Of a DNA stretch of 64,000 nt, positions 44,996-54,982 are shown piece by piece (the first letter of the stretch is position 1; each line of letters begins with the position of its first letter). A program made the translations under genes and the position numbers. The stretch is from Batkoa obscura (taxonomy: Eukaryota; Entomophthoromycota; Entomophthoromycetes; Entomophthorales; Batkoaceae): contig JASVEC010000006.1 in NCBI GenBank assembly GCA_030770535.1, forward strand, positions 1,860,001 to 1,924,000. Reading direction: 5' to 3'. Under the pieces are notes generated by a model. It saw only the letters and a program-made list of their open reading frames with translations, had not been told where the DNA came from and searched no databases.

Positions 44996-46097
44996 TTTTT
45001 TTGAAAAAATAGCATAGATAAATAAGATGTTTTTATTTATTTGTTATTTTTTAAATGAAAATATTGATCTTCTTTTGATAATCCTTAATCATTTTGATTT
45101 TTTAATTGTTTTTTAGTATATAATTTAATATTGTTAATTTTGCCCTGATAAAGCGATTAGTTCTTTTTGGTTGGTCTTGATATTAATTTTTTGATTATTA
45201 GTGTATACTAAACAAAGCCATATTCTTTCTTTTTTGTAGATCACTCAAAAGAAAATCAGAAAATCAAAATAGTAGTATTGCCTATTAAAACAAAATTATA
45301 AATAAATATAAAATTTTAAACAAACAAGATAATCCTTATTAACTATTAGTACTATGAGTAGAAGTATCGCCTTTCAAAGCAGAAAAAAAATAAGTTAGAA
45401 AGGATGACAGTAGCATCGTATTAACCAGAGGTAAGTTTAATATACAACTGCCCCAACTTTATTGCGATTTGATTTTTGGTAGTTCCTAGAACCATTTACC
45501 TTTTATTTGGCTTATTTAATGGCTGTTCGTAGATTTTAGTATGATTTTGGCAAAATTTTATTCTTAAATGAACGATTAGTTAGGTCGCAGTAGATTTACA
45601 GCAGTTGTATATAAAGAGACTTCATAAGCAATCTTTTATTTTTTAATTTTTTTGATTCCACGTCCATAAGGACGTGATAGTAAATTTTAACCTTATACAT
45701 GAAATTTATATAATGTTGGCTATAAAATCGATTCTATCAATTAGCCTTTCCAAAATATTTAATAATTTTAAATGATTAAAACTGTAAATAATATAGCTTT
45801 ATTCAAAAGCCTTTGCTAAAATTTAAATATTTGTGTAGTACATTTGGAAATATCACTATAAAGAAAGCTACATGTTGATTCGAGGATTTGTTATTTTATA
45901 AAAATCTATTGGAATACTATCAGACAACAATATTATTTACGCTATGATACATTCGTAATAAGTATAAAAATTATAGTTCAACCATTTTATTAAATATTCT
46001 AAAATAAAACCCAAGAACAGAAAATCTTATATAAAATCTTACTTTTATTTAAAGTAGCATTAAACAATTTGGATACTTTTACCTAGTTCCCTGGTTA
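44996..46097. other. Spacer between two secreted-protein genes
   Basis: About 1.1 kb without a supportable gene. It contains a perfect short hairpin, CACGTCC-ATAA-GGACGTG, at 45659-45676. Confidence 0.45.
45659..45676. promoter_or_regulatory. Perfect 7-bp inverted repeat CACGTCC/GGACGTG
   Basis: CACGTCC, a 4-base spacer ATAA, then GGACGTG. This could be a dimeric factor site (the CACGTCC half resembles bZIP/bHLH cores) or chance. It lies about 665 bases upstream of the 44995 start codon. Confidence 0.3.
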
Positions 46098-46367
46098 TTA
46101 TTCAGTAGTATCTTGAGATTCAGCTTCTGGTGCAGATGCAGCTTTAGCTTGTGTTTTAGCTTTAGGGGCGCTAGGTATAGCATTATGAAGATCAGGGAGT
46201 TGAAGCCTCTTTGCAGCACTTTGTATTCTATTTAATATACTTGAACCACTAAATAACCCATTACCCTTCTTAGGTCCAGAGCCGGTAGCAGCATTTCCAA
46301 TATCTTCACAAACAATAAAGTTGGCTAATAAACCAAACAAAGCAATAGATACAATTCTGAAATTCAT
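46098..46367 (-). CDS. Small secreted protein, unknown
   Basis: An 89-residue protein with a clear signal peptide (MNFRIVSIALFGLLANFIVC, residues 1-20). The mature part is Gly/Ser/Lys-rich, then a short amphipathic stretch (ILNRIQSAAKRLQLPDLHNA) and an Ala/Glu/Lys-rich tail. It looks mostly disordered. Function unknown. No introns are needed. Confidence 0.65.
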   Translation of the reverse strand: MNFRIVSIALFGLLANFIVCEDIGNAATGSGPKKGNGLFSGSSILNRIQSAAKRLQLPDLHNAIPSAPKAKTQAKAASAPEAESQDTTE

Positions 46368-47506
46368 TTCTAATATAGCAAATATAAAATATAAAATATA
46401 AAATAATGTTATAAAATAAATTTACAAACAAGCTTTTATTTAGATTGTAATGATTTGCATTCTCAATCCTAAACTGATCAATTTTATGTAATAAAACTCA
46501 TACGTAAGTTTAATATTGAGGATTTTCTTTTACCAATTGTCCTTTGCTATTTTTAAATTTAGGAATAAACTAACCATTACACTGTTCAAGCTTGGATGTG
46601 TGCTAGCTAACCGTTCACTTTAAAATAAAAATTAAATCAAGGAGCATCAGATTAGCATGATAGAACAAATATTTAGTTAGAAAATTCATCATTTGTCAGC
46701 GTACATTCGAACTTAAACAGCTGCATTAGTTATTTTTAAAATTTAAAAAAGTAGCAAAAAAGGGTAACAGGTAAAAAGCATTCCCATTATTTAATTGTAG
46801 AATTTTCACTTTAAAATTCGATTCATCATTCAATTGTTTCATCTCATTTTAGCTTTGTTTATTTAAGTATAATTCAATAATATAATAACGATAATAATGA
46901 TAACAATAGTTGAGTAAAATTGTTATGTAAATTTTATAATATACGATCTACTTTTATCGTTATAAAAAAGTTATTAAACCAGGCTTAAAGTGAAGACCTC
47001 TGTTATAATTATCCATTTAGTAACTTCTACTAATTTTAATTATTTTCAATTATTGTAAACAATTTATGTTGATATTGATGAAAATAAGTTTAAATTTAAA
47101 ATGGCTAAAGCTACAAGGCTTCCCTAAGAGTAATTAGCACGAAATTTCAATGATAAGTGGTTTTTGGTTAGAACAGTGACTTCATTTTTTGAACTTTTTA
47201 ATAAAGAACTAATTTTATTAAAAATTAGCAGTCGCTTTGCAAAAGTAACCTTTACTGTTGCAATCTGTTATCCTCAACATAAAATGCCTGTAATTTTTTT
47301 GAAATTTCACATCACTACTTTTGGAAAACTTTATATTTAATAAAATAACACTGTTATTCGAAACTTTAAATATTTATATTAACGTTTATGATTTACAAGT
47401 GAAAGTTTAAAGTTAAATTTGGATTTAGCTATCATACAGTATAACACAATAATAATAATTAATAAAAATATAAACATAAATAGATCAAACAACCTTTAAA
47501 TGAATT
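46368..47506. other. Spacer between secreted-protein gene and PTH1
   Basis: About 1.1 kb, AT-rich, with no supportable gene. Confidence 0.45.
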
Positions 47507-48304
47507 CTATTGTTTAACACCCTTTAAATAATCAAGAATGTAATGAACTAACTTAGGATATAGCTGCTCGTCTATAATTTTTCGTTCCTGATAAGTGAAA
47601 TTTTCAAGAACGTAGTTTGCGATTACGTCTTTATCTCTTGATTCAGGTCTAGATATACCAATCCTTAATCTAGCGAATTCCTTTTTATATTAAATAAATA
47701 AATATGAGCATAAATGAGAACTTAATATAATCTTACGTTTACATTGAGGCATTTAATTATAGAGCTGATCCCATTATGACCACTAGATAGAAATTATAGT
47801 ATTTATAAAAATTATAGATAATATTTACTTTGCACTTCCTTTTAGTTTCAATGAAAATTTACCTAGGTCTCTTTCAAGGTCATCTTGAAGAACTAATAAT
47901 TGGTTTTTGTTTAATTTTTCTGATTTCACTGGATAGAATTATAAATTAAAATAATAAATGATTTAATGAATAAATACTTGAAGCTTTAATGGATATTCCA
48001 CTTAAATTCATATAAGTCTCTGGCTTTAATAAAATAAGTTCAGATCCATTGTTCACTTCATTATTATTTAAATTAATTATTCGTTTACATATATGAGATT
48101 GAAGGTGTTTATTATATTGAAATTTCATTCCAAAGTCTAGACTCAATTTATCAATAATATTAAATCCTATATTATGTCTCGTATTAGCATATCTTGATCC
48201 TGGATTTCCCAATCCTACTATCTATTTAGTTTTAAGGTATTATTTAGCTGGCTGTTGTAGAATTATTGTGTATTTTGTACCATCAATTTAGTTAGATTTG
48301 TCAT
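47507..48304 (-). CDS. PTH1: Peptidyl-tRNA hydrolase (bacterial-type Pth/PTH1)
   Basis: Five exons from ATG 48304 (MTNLTKLM, short first exon) to TAG 47507. The enzyme hydrolyses the ester bond of peptidyl-tRNA released from ribosomes, to recycle tRNA; in fungi this type is often linked to mitochondria. Diagnostic blocks are present: VGLGNPGSRYANTRHNIGF with the catalytic histidine (TRHN), LLKPETYMNLSG with the substrate-binding Asn, LLVLQDDLERDLGK, GHNGISSI, and the C-terminal ARLRIGISRPE followed by DVIANYVLENFT. All four introns are 45-60 nt. The leader is short, so mitochondrial targeting is not obvious from sequence. Confidence 0.92.
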
Positions 48305-48388
48305 TTTGATAAAAAGTTCTTAAACTCATTTTTAAAAAGTTGTCTATTAAACTATTCATCTATGATTTGATTGGATTATTAAAATTTA

Positions 48389-49860
48389 GTGTATTTGAAT
48401 AATATTTTGAAGCTGGAGTGCTCGCTTTACATTACATTTGAGCTTAATTGTTTCTTGAAAGTTTTTAAGTTAACAATCCGGTTATTAAAAAACATTATCT
48501 CTTTTATTTTCCTTCTCACTCAGGCTTTTCTTAACTCTTTGAATGAGAGAATCACTTGGTTAAAAGTTATTTGGGTTTTTTGTGAAATTTACTATCTCCT
48601 TGAAAGCTTATCGAAGCATAGTGTACTCTTCATTAGTTCCCTCTTTCTGAAAAAGTAATACTATCGATTATAATTCTATACATTCCAAAGTAATTTCTTT
48701 CGATTGTACTTTCCTTGGAGTACCAAATTTATGCACCATAATTTGACAGATAAGCACTTGGGCCCATATACGTTTGAAAATCAAAGTAAAGACATCAAAT
48801 AAGAAATGCCACTAAAAAAGACAAATTGAAATCATAAACTATAACTAAAGGAAGTATGTATGCGTCTCCTTAATGTCTCTCTTATGAATTGCTGTTTGCT
48901 GAGTAAATGGTTTGAAGGATCAGAAATCTAACTCCACAGGTTTGTGGCAATCACATGCAAAATTAATGCTCACGTTTTTGGCCCCCCTACTAAAGCTTTT
49001 ATCTTCAACACCAATCCCTGCATGCAAAATATGTCAGTCGTTTTCCTGCCTTCCACATTTCTTTACACGTTAAAAGGCTTCTGGAATAATTTCATCTCCT
49101 TGTTTCTCAAGAGTAACACTAATGACAACATCAGGGAGCTATCTAATAAGGACCTATATAAAATATTGACCTCGCCTAATCCTCATATGAGTGAACTTTT
49201 CTCGACTATCATAATCAATTCTCAATTCTTCCCCAGATTAAGATCCTACATTTGATTAGCATGTAATAGTGTCTATATGTCAGGAGCCAGGCGTATTCAT
49301 TCGCTCCCATTAGCACCTGACTGTTGCATGTTATGTCTCGCAAAACAAGTAAATACTAGTCATAGGTTTATCTCCTGTCCATTTGAATCTTCACTATGAA
49401 TCTCTATTTGGGATTCCTTTTTCCTAAAATTTCCTCCACAACTCTCCATCATAGAAGATGTTGCATCACTCCTTACAGACAAACCCAAGTATAAGGTAGC
49501 TCCTTTTTCTATAATGTTATTCTCCATTTTTCTTCTCATCTGCTACTCCCACTGACCTCTTTCCAGGCTGCTGGGACCTCTTCTTCAACGAACTTCGTCT
49601 CTCCATTGCGCGACTTGCACACAAAAAGGATACTATCAAATCTTTGATTCCTTTCTTTCGTAGTGGATTTGGAAAATCTATGATAATGGCTTTCACTCAC
49701 TTTTGTGAAAGCCGGTCGCTCTTTGACTTTGTCCCACCTCAACACCTTACCTCCACACATTTATTAACTAATAAAACATATAGACCTACAGTCTCTGAAT
49801 TTTTAAAAAAACTACTTTTCAAAAAGAATGCATATATATTTATATAGACTTATAGTCTTA
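48389..49860 (+). mobile_element. 5'-truncated LINE (non-LTR retrotransposon) fragment
   Basis: A GC-richer block of discontinuous plus-strand frames. The best part (about 49276-49560) reads RRIHSLPLAPDCCMLCLAKQ then VNTSHRFISCPF, the C-x2-C...H...C pattern of the zinc-finger-like region (zf-RVT) at the C-terminus of fungal LINE reverse transcriptases. Upstream, at 48944-49255, LSNKDLYKILTSP is also typical of this region. Frames are broken several times and no catalytic RT core is present, so this is a decayed 3' remnant. The boundaries are approximate, and the part before 48900 is weakly supported. Confidence 0.65.
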
Positions 49861-50010
49861 AGAAATTAATGACTAACTAAAACAGTTTAAAATATACATT
49901 AGTCAAAACATTAAAATAGGCACAACTTTATTTAGCCAAATGTAAATATTTTAAAGGAGCATACGAGTATGATAAGAGCATCGGGTATAAAGAGTTTAGG
50001 AGACAATAAA

Positions 50011-51110
50011 TTATTGGGATTTGAAATGTTTCGAATTTTCTTTAAAGAAGGCTTCAATAGTCATGGGCATTTTGTCTTTACCTAATGCCTTTTTCAAGTC
50101 CTCGGGATTACGTTGAATTTTACTTTGAGCCACAACATCATAACAATCAAGGGCAAGTTCAATGGAGGCTTGTTTTGTATCTTTGCTCTTCATCAAGTAC
50201 TCGTTGGTCTCTTGACGAGATGTGTTTTGATACTTGTAGTCAGCACCTAAAGTTTTCCTAACAATCTTTGCTATTTATTCTCCATTAATACACTCGGGAC
50301 CTAATTTTGGTTATCACTTGATCATTAAAAAACAGAACCTAGCCTTATCAGAAAAAACAACTCGCTTAACGCCCTCATCATATTCACCAACATCATCATG
50401 TGCTATTACAACGTTCACGAATACCATGGCACAATCTTTAGAGCAAACAGGAACAAACTCTTTATTTTCAGTAGAAAATGCTAAAGTTCCTTGCCCTTGC
50501 ATCATTGGCACTTGAAGTCTAACCTCATCTTAGAAAATATCAGCACTATTGAAATCGATTTAATTCAGAATTTTTTAACATACGGGGGTGTATTTTTTTG
50601 TTTAAGAATTTTACTAACAACCTTTAGACTCAAATAGCGCTTAAAAGGTGGAAAAAATAATGAAACCAAAAAAAACACCCTCATATGTGCATACCTGACT
50701 ATATATTTACATTTACATTTAACGCAAGTCTTTGGAAGGCATTTCTATACTTCATGTAAGACCCCTGATATTTTCCCATGGGAATGTTTAGCTCCTTTCC
50801 ATGAAACCAACCCAGCACATTGTACATTACAATCTTGTACTGCTTTGATGGTAGATTTAACACTCTCTAAATCAGTGTCTCCTGAGGGTAATAAAAGAAC
50901 CTCAAACTTATTATCAACGATTTTTTTAGTACTCTCGTAACAATCTTTTTCGAGAGAGAAACTTCATGACAACCTTTTAATCCTTTTTCTCATTCCATTC
51001 CACATTTTTCAGTTTTACAATAGAGGCTAACCACAAGTTTATCGATTTTCTCCTTATGACGCTCATTTAGATATTTAACTACATTGCAGTCTTTAAAATG
51101 TTAGAATATA
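50011..51110 (-). pseudogene. NmrA-like/atypical SDR oxidoreductase pseudogene, split by a MITE
   Basis: Minus-strand fragments together resemble an NmrA-type NAD(P)-binding protein: NVVKYLNERHKEKIDKLVV, STKKIVDNKFEVLLLPSG, DVRLQVPMMQGQG-like central part, FVPVCSKDCAMVFVNVVIAH, then the C-terminal GPECINGE, IAKIVRKTLGADYKYQ, and TIEAFFKENSKHFK. The frame is broken by several stops and shifts, the Rossmann glycine-rich start is not seen, and a 105-bp MITE (50581-50685) sits in the middle. A former host gene or processed copy; the order of inactivation and insertion is not known. Confidence 0.72.
50581..50685 (-). mobile_element. TATGGGG MITE, copy 13 (inside NmrA-like pseudogene)
   Basis: A 105-bp copy. 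It starts TACGGGGGTGTATTTTTTTG and ends AACACCCTCATA. Homologous oxidoreductase coding sequence continues on both sides. Confidence 0.92.
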
Positions 51111-51770
51111 TCTCAATGATTAAATAAAAAATAAACCAAAGGTTGATTATTTAAAGCCGCGAAAATTCGATGTTTATCGCTATTTCCCAACATGGCTTTT
51201 AAAACTGTTAATATACACAATGACTATTCAATATAGATAAACCATATAATAACTTTTTCTATTTATGAAGTACAACTTAACATTTTGTAGAGCTTTATAT
51301 ACTTTGGTATTTTTGAATGAGGTTATAATTACATGCGCACTTGCTAATGTTTAATATCATATTTACCTCAATATTTTTATTAGGGTTAGTTTAGTGTAAG
51401 TTATTTAAAGTATGGTATGATAATAACTTTGTAGCTTAGAGCATCTTTTTTACATTATAACATGTAATTACTTATTCATGATTAAATACAAAACCCTACC
51501 ATATTTATACTAGTTAACTAATACTTTATTGAAAAGATCGTGTTGTATTTAACTATAATTTTTTAATTGGTAGATGTCATAAATGTTTATATAAATAATA
51601 TAATAACTTTATAATAATTATTTTATAATGATTTATTTGTTTGAAAGTTTTGACTTAAATCATAGGTAATTTGACACAATTTACACTAATTTAAAATTAC
51701 TCTGCTTATAAAAAACAAGCTTAATAAGTTAAGGTATTTATTATAAAAAAGAGATACTGTAATTTTATCA
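51111..51770. other. Spacer between NmrA-like pseudogene and MITE copy 14
   Basis: AT-rich; no supportable gene. Confidence 0.45.
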
Positions 51771-51874
51771 TATGGAGATGTTTTTTTGGTTTCATCATTT
51801 TTTCCATTTTTTAAGTGCTATTTGAGCGGAAAGATTGTTAGTAAAATTCTTAAACAAAAAAATACATCTCCATA
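51771..51874 (+). mobile_element. TATGGGG MITE, copy 14
   Basis: A 104-bp copy. It starts TATGGAGATGTTTTTTTGG and ends ATACATCTCCATA. The two termini carry matching changes (GGAG/CTCC), so the TIR is still paired. Confidence 0.93.
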
Positions 51875-52387
51875 TAGTTTTTTGTTGTTAACTATTTCAT
51901 TATTATTCTCAATTTTTTTAGTTACAATGTTTACTTCTCTATCTTTTTATTAAATCAATACTTTTTAGCTTTGAGTTTATAAGTAGTAATTAAAAAGCAT
52001 TTAAATACACTTAACCTTATTTCAAATAATACCTTTAAATAGAAAAAATAATATAATTATCTAATCAATTTTTTATGTTTTAAACATGGTAACAACCATA
52101 CTACAGTAAAAAATAGTATACTCTATTTCATTTGTTTTTTAACAACTCTAATAAAGACCATGATTATATTTATTGATATCAATATTTTTAAGTTCATATC
52201 AAATTAAGTAATATAAATGTATATCTAATGTATATTTTTATTTTTTTTAAATATAATTACTATAAAATGATTAGTATAGAACTTGATAATTTTTCAATAT
52301 ATAACTTATAATTTTAAATAAGATGATGGTCTTGAAAATTTGACTTATATAGCTTTGGGATTAACAATAATATTCAAGTAATCATCA
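51875..52387. other. Spacer between two MITE copies
   Basis: Very AT-rich with no supportable gene. Confidence 0.45.
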
Positions 52388-52491
52388 TACAGGGGTGTTT
52401 TTTTTGGTCTCATCACTTTTTCCATTTTTTAAGCACTATTTGAGTGGAAAAATTGCTAACAAAATTCTTAAACAAAAAACACATCTCTATA
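52388..52491 (+). mobile_element. TATGGGG MITE, copy 15
   Basis: A 104-bp copy. It starts TACAGGGGTGTTTTTTTTGG and ends ACACATCTCTATA. Confidence 0.9.
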
Positions 52492-53402
52492 TGTGAAGTA
52501 TTTTAATCTATTGGTATTTCAAAAAATAATCAAGTATTGTTCCTTATAAAATTTAAAATTTAAGATAAGGATTAAAGGTGGTTTACTAAAACAGTGACTG
52601 GGTTACACGGCTTAACACCATAATTATGTATTAGCTTAATGATATAAATTTAAAACAGTTTATAGAATATATAAACTATAAAGTAATATATTATTTTAAG
52701 TCATAAATCAACTAATAACTTATACTTGTTTTGTTTTTAAACTAAACTTCATAATTAAATTCCCTATAAAAAAAGAGATTATGCTTTATTTATTTCAGTT
52801 GAAGTTGATTGAAATTAATAGAGTTCACAATAGACTACATTTTTATAGCTCTAGGATTTATCTTTATATATTTCATTATAACAAATCATTGAAAGGGCCA
52901 TAGCTGCATCTTTATTTGCTTGATCCTTTTTTCTTTTAAATCTTACCGGATAAACTTACTACTAACTTTAGTCAAGTATTTACCTTAGAATAATTATAAT
53001 ATCAGTAAAATAGTTTTCCAACTTATGATTGAGAACAGATTTTGAAATACATTCAAAAACAAATTTATACTATATTTGCTCAAATTAAAAGGTTGAATTT
53101 ACTAAAATAATAATAAACAAGTTTAAAATTCATTAATTTTGATTTATTTAAAAAATTAAAGACAAATACAGTAAAAAAATGGGTCATATTAAAAATACAA
53201 TAAATTAAAAAGTATATTTATTTATTTGTTTTAGGTCTCAAGGTTTAAATTTAAACTCAGGAATATGCTTTTTAACATTGGAATGACATGTATACTCACT
53301 ATAAATAGCATGTCTTATTCTCAATTTAATCATATTTAATGGTAAAATATTTTGTTTTTGATATTTACTCTTTTCTTTAAAGTTAATTTTATTATATTTA
53401 AA
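52492..53402. other. Upstream region of the 53403 receptor
   Basis: AT-rich, no supportable gene; presumably contains the receptor promoter. Confidence 0.45.
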
Positions 53403-54308
53403 ATGGAAACCCAGGGTTCATATAATTATTTTCATTACCTTACTATAGCTCTAATGTTTGTCACTATATTTATAAACATGTTTTTAATCTACTTTGCTTT
53501 ACGCATCAAACCAATGACAAGGGATTTAAAGTTAATTATTGCGGTAGCAGCAGCAGAGTACTTTGTTCCAATAGTAGTATTAATCGATTATATTTACTAT
53601 TCTGCGACTAAACAACGTCTAATTCATATCACTTTAGGATGCCAAATCCTTGGATTTTTGATTAATGCTGTGTATTACTTTGAAGTTCAATTGAATGTGT
53701 TTTTAGCTGCAGAAAGGTTATGTAAAGTGCTCAAAATTAAACTACCAAAATACATCTTTTTACCTTTACACATAAATGCTATATCTTTTATATTGCTGAT
53801 ACTTTACTGTGCCACTCAAAATTTAATGGCGCCTGCTTCTTCTGACTTAATTTGTATGCTATCTGTAACTGATTCCGTCATTGGATCAATTACATATCAT
53901 TATTTAGTATTAAGTTTTTTTATTGGAGTTTTGATAGTGTCATTCTGTTATTATAAATTAGCTAGGAATATTACATATATGAAAGATTTTATTCAAATCG
54001 AGATAAGTTCGGTTCCAACGTCAGGAAAAGATAATAGGGTTTCCAGTTTAAATTCAGCTACAATTAGATTATATATTATATTAGTAGTATACGTTGTTTG
54101 TATGTCGGGCTCAGTTTTATTTCATCTGTTAGAAAGTTCACTTCATTATAGTTGGGGAGAATTAAATCAAACAATTGTTATTATTAATCAAGTTGGGCAG
54201 ATATTATTTGTTATTGGGATCTTAGCTAATTCATCATTACTTTTAATATTACACACTGGTATTGCAAAAGAAGTAAAGATGTTTTATAAAAGCATCAAAT
54301 GTTGGTAA
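53403..54308 (+). CDS. Rhodopsin-like 7TM receptor, diverged subfamily C
   Basis: A single-exon gene of 301 residues, starting at ATG 53403 (METQGSYNYFHY); the frame is open upstream only through a TTG. It has seven hydrophobic segments, TM3 cysteine in LGCQILG, DRY-like ERLCK, loop-2 cysteine in LICMLSV, third-loop SSLNSATIRLY, and the family ending SLLLILHTGI-x2-EV. In TM4-TM5 it shares the TYHYLVLSFFIGV pattern with the minus-strand array, but in TM3 it is nearer the 35530/42866 pair, so it may be an intermediate branch. Predicted GPCR of unknown ligand. Confidence 0.85.
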   Translation: METQGSYNYFHYLTIALMFVTIFINMFLIYFALRIKPMTRDLKLIIAVAAAEYFVPIVVLIDYIYYSATKQRLIHITLGCQILGFLINAVYYFEVQLNVFLAAERLCKVLKIKLPKYIFLPLHINAISFILLILYCATQNLMAPASSDLICMLSVTDSVIGSITYHYLVLSFFIGVLIVSFCYYKLARNITYMKDFIQIEISSVPTSGKDNRVSSLNSATIRLYIILVVYVVCMSGSVLFHLLESSLHYSWGELNQTIVIINQVGQILFVIGILANSSLLLILHTGIAKEVKMFYKSIKCW

Positions 54309-54982
54309 TACATAAAACTAGTTTGTTTCAATTAAACAATTTTAGCATATATTAAATTATTATGTTTGTACTTGATCGGATTAATTTCGCTACTTTTAGT
54401 AAGCTAATATTTACCATACTAAGTATGTTTAATTAAATTATAAAACTTTTTTTTTAAAATTAAACTCTTTCATTTATGAAAAAAACAATACTAGAATTAA
54501 ATGAAGGTTTATTTATTATGACAAGATCTAATGCATAAGCCAAACTTTATAAATGACAAACCTATTAGTTATATGAATTTTTAATAAAAATTTTATATTT
54601 GTAAGTAAATTAGTGAAGGATTAAATATCACATCCTAGAAAGAACACTCAAAAGTTAGAGACACTTTAAATACCAGTTGCACTATTCCTATATTTATATT
54701 TAAACTGCTAAAACCTTCAGTTTATTGTATCAATTAGTATAATAAAATATTATTTTGTCCTATAGTCTTATTGAAATTATTATTTGTTATATAACAATGT
54801 CTTGAATTAATAAACAAATCAATAACTAAATACATTGTTCACATGTTCGAAGTTAAATTTGTTAAAATAAATAATCTTTATTTTGGGAAAAATTTGTATG
54901 CTTAGCAATTTAATTAAGTTACACAATATTAAAATAGCATTTTACATTTCTTTTATAATATTAAGCTGGAAATTTAAATGGA
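54309..54982. other. Spacer between the 7TM gene and the capping enzyme (convergent)
   Basis: AT-rich; both flanking genes end here. No gene or repeat recognised. Confidence 0.45.

Noticed and set aside
49536-49760. Minus-strand frame opposite the LINE remnant
   Set aside because: The Cys/His pattern and reverse-transcriptase-like text are on the plus strand; the minus frame has no feature.
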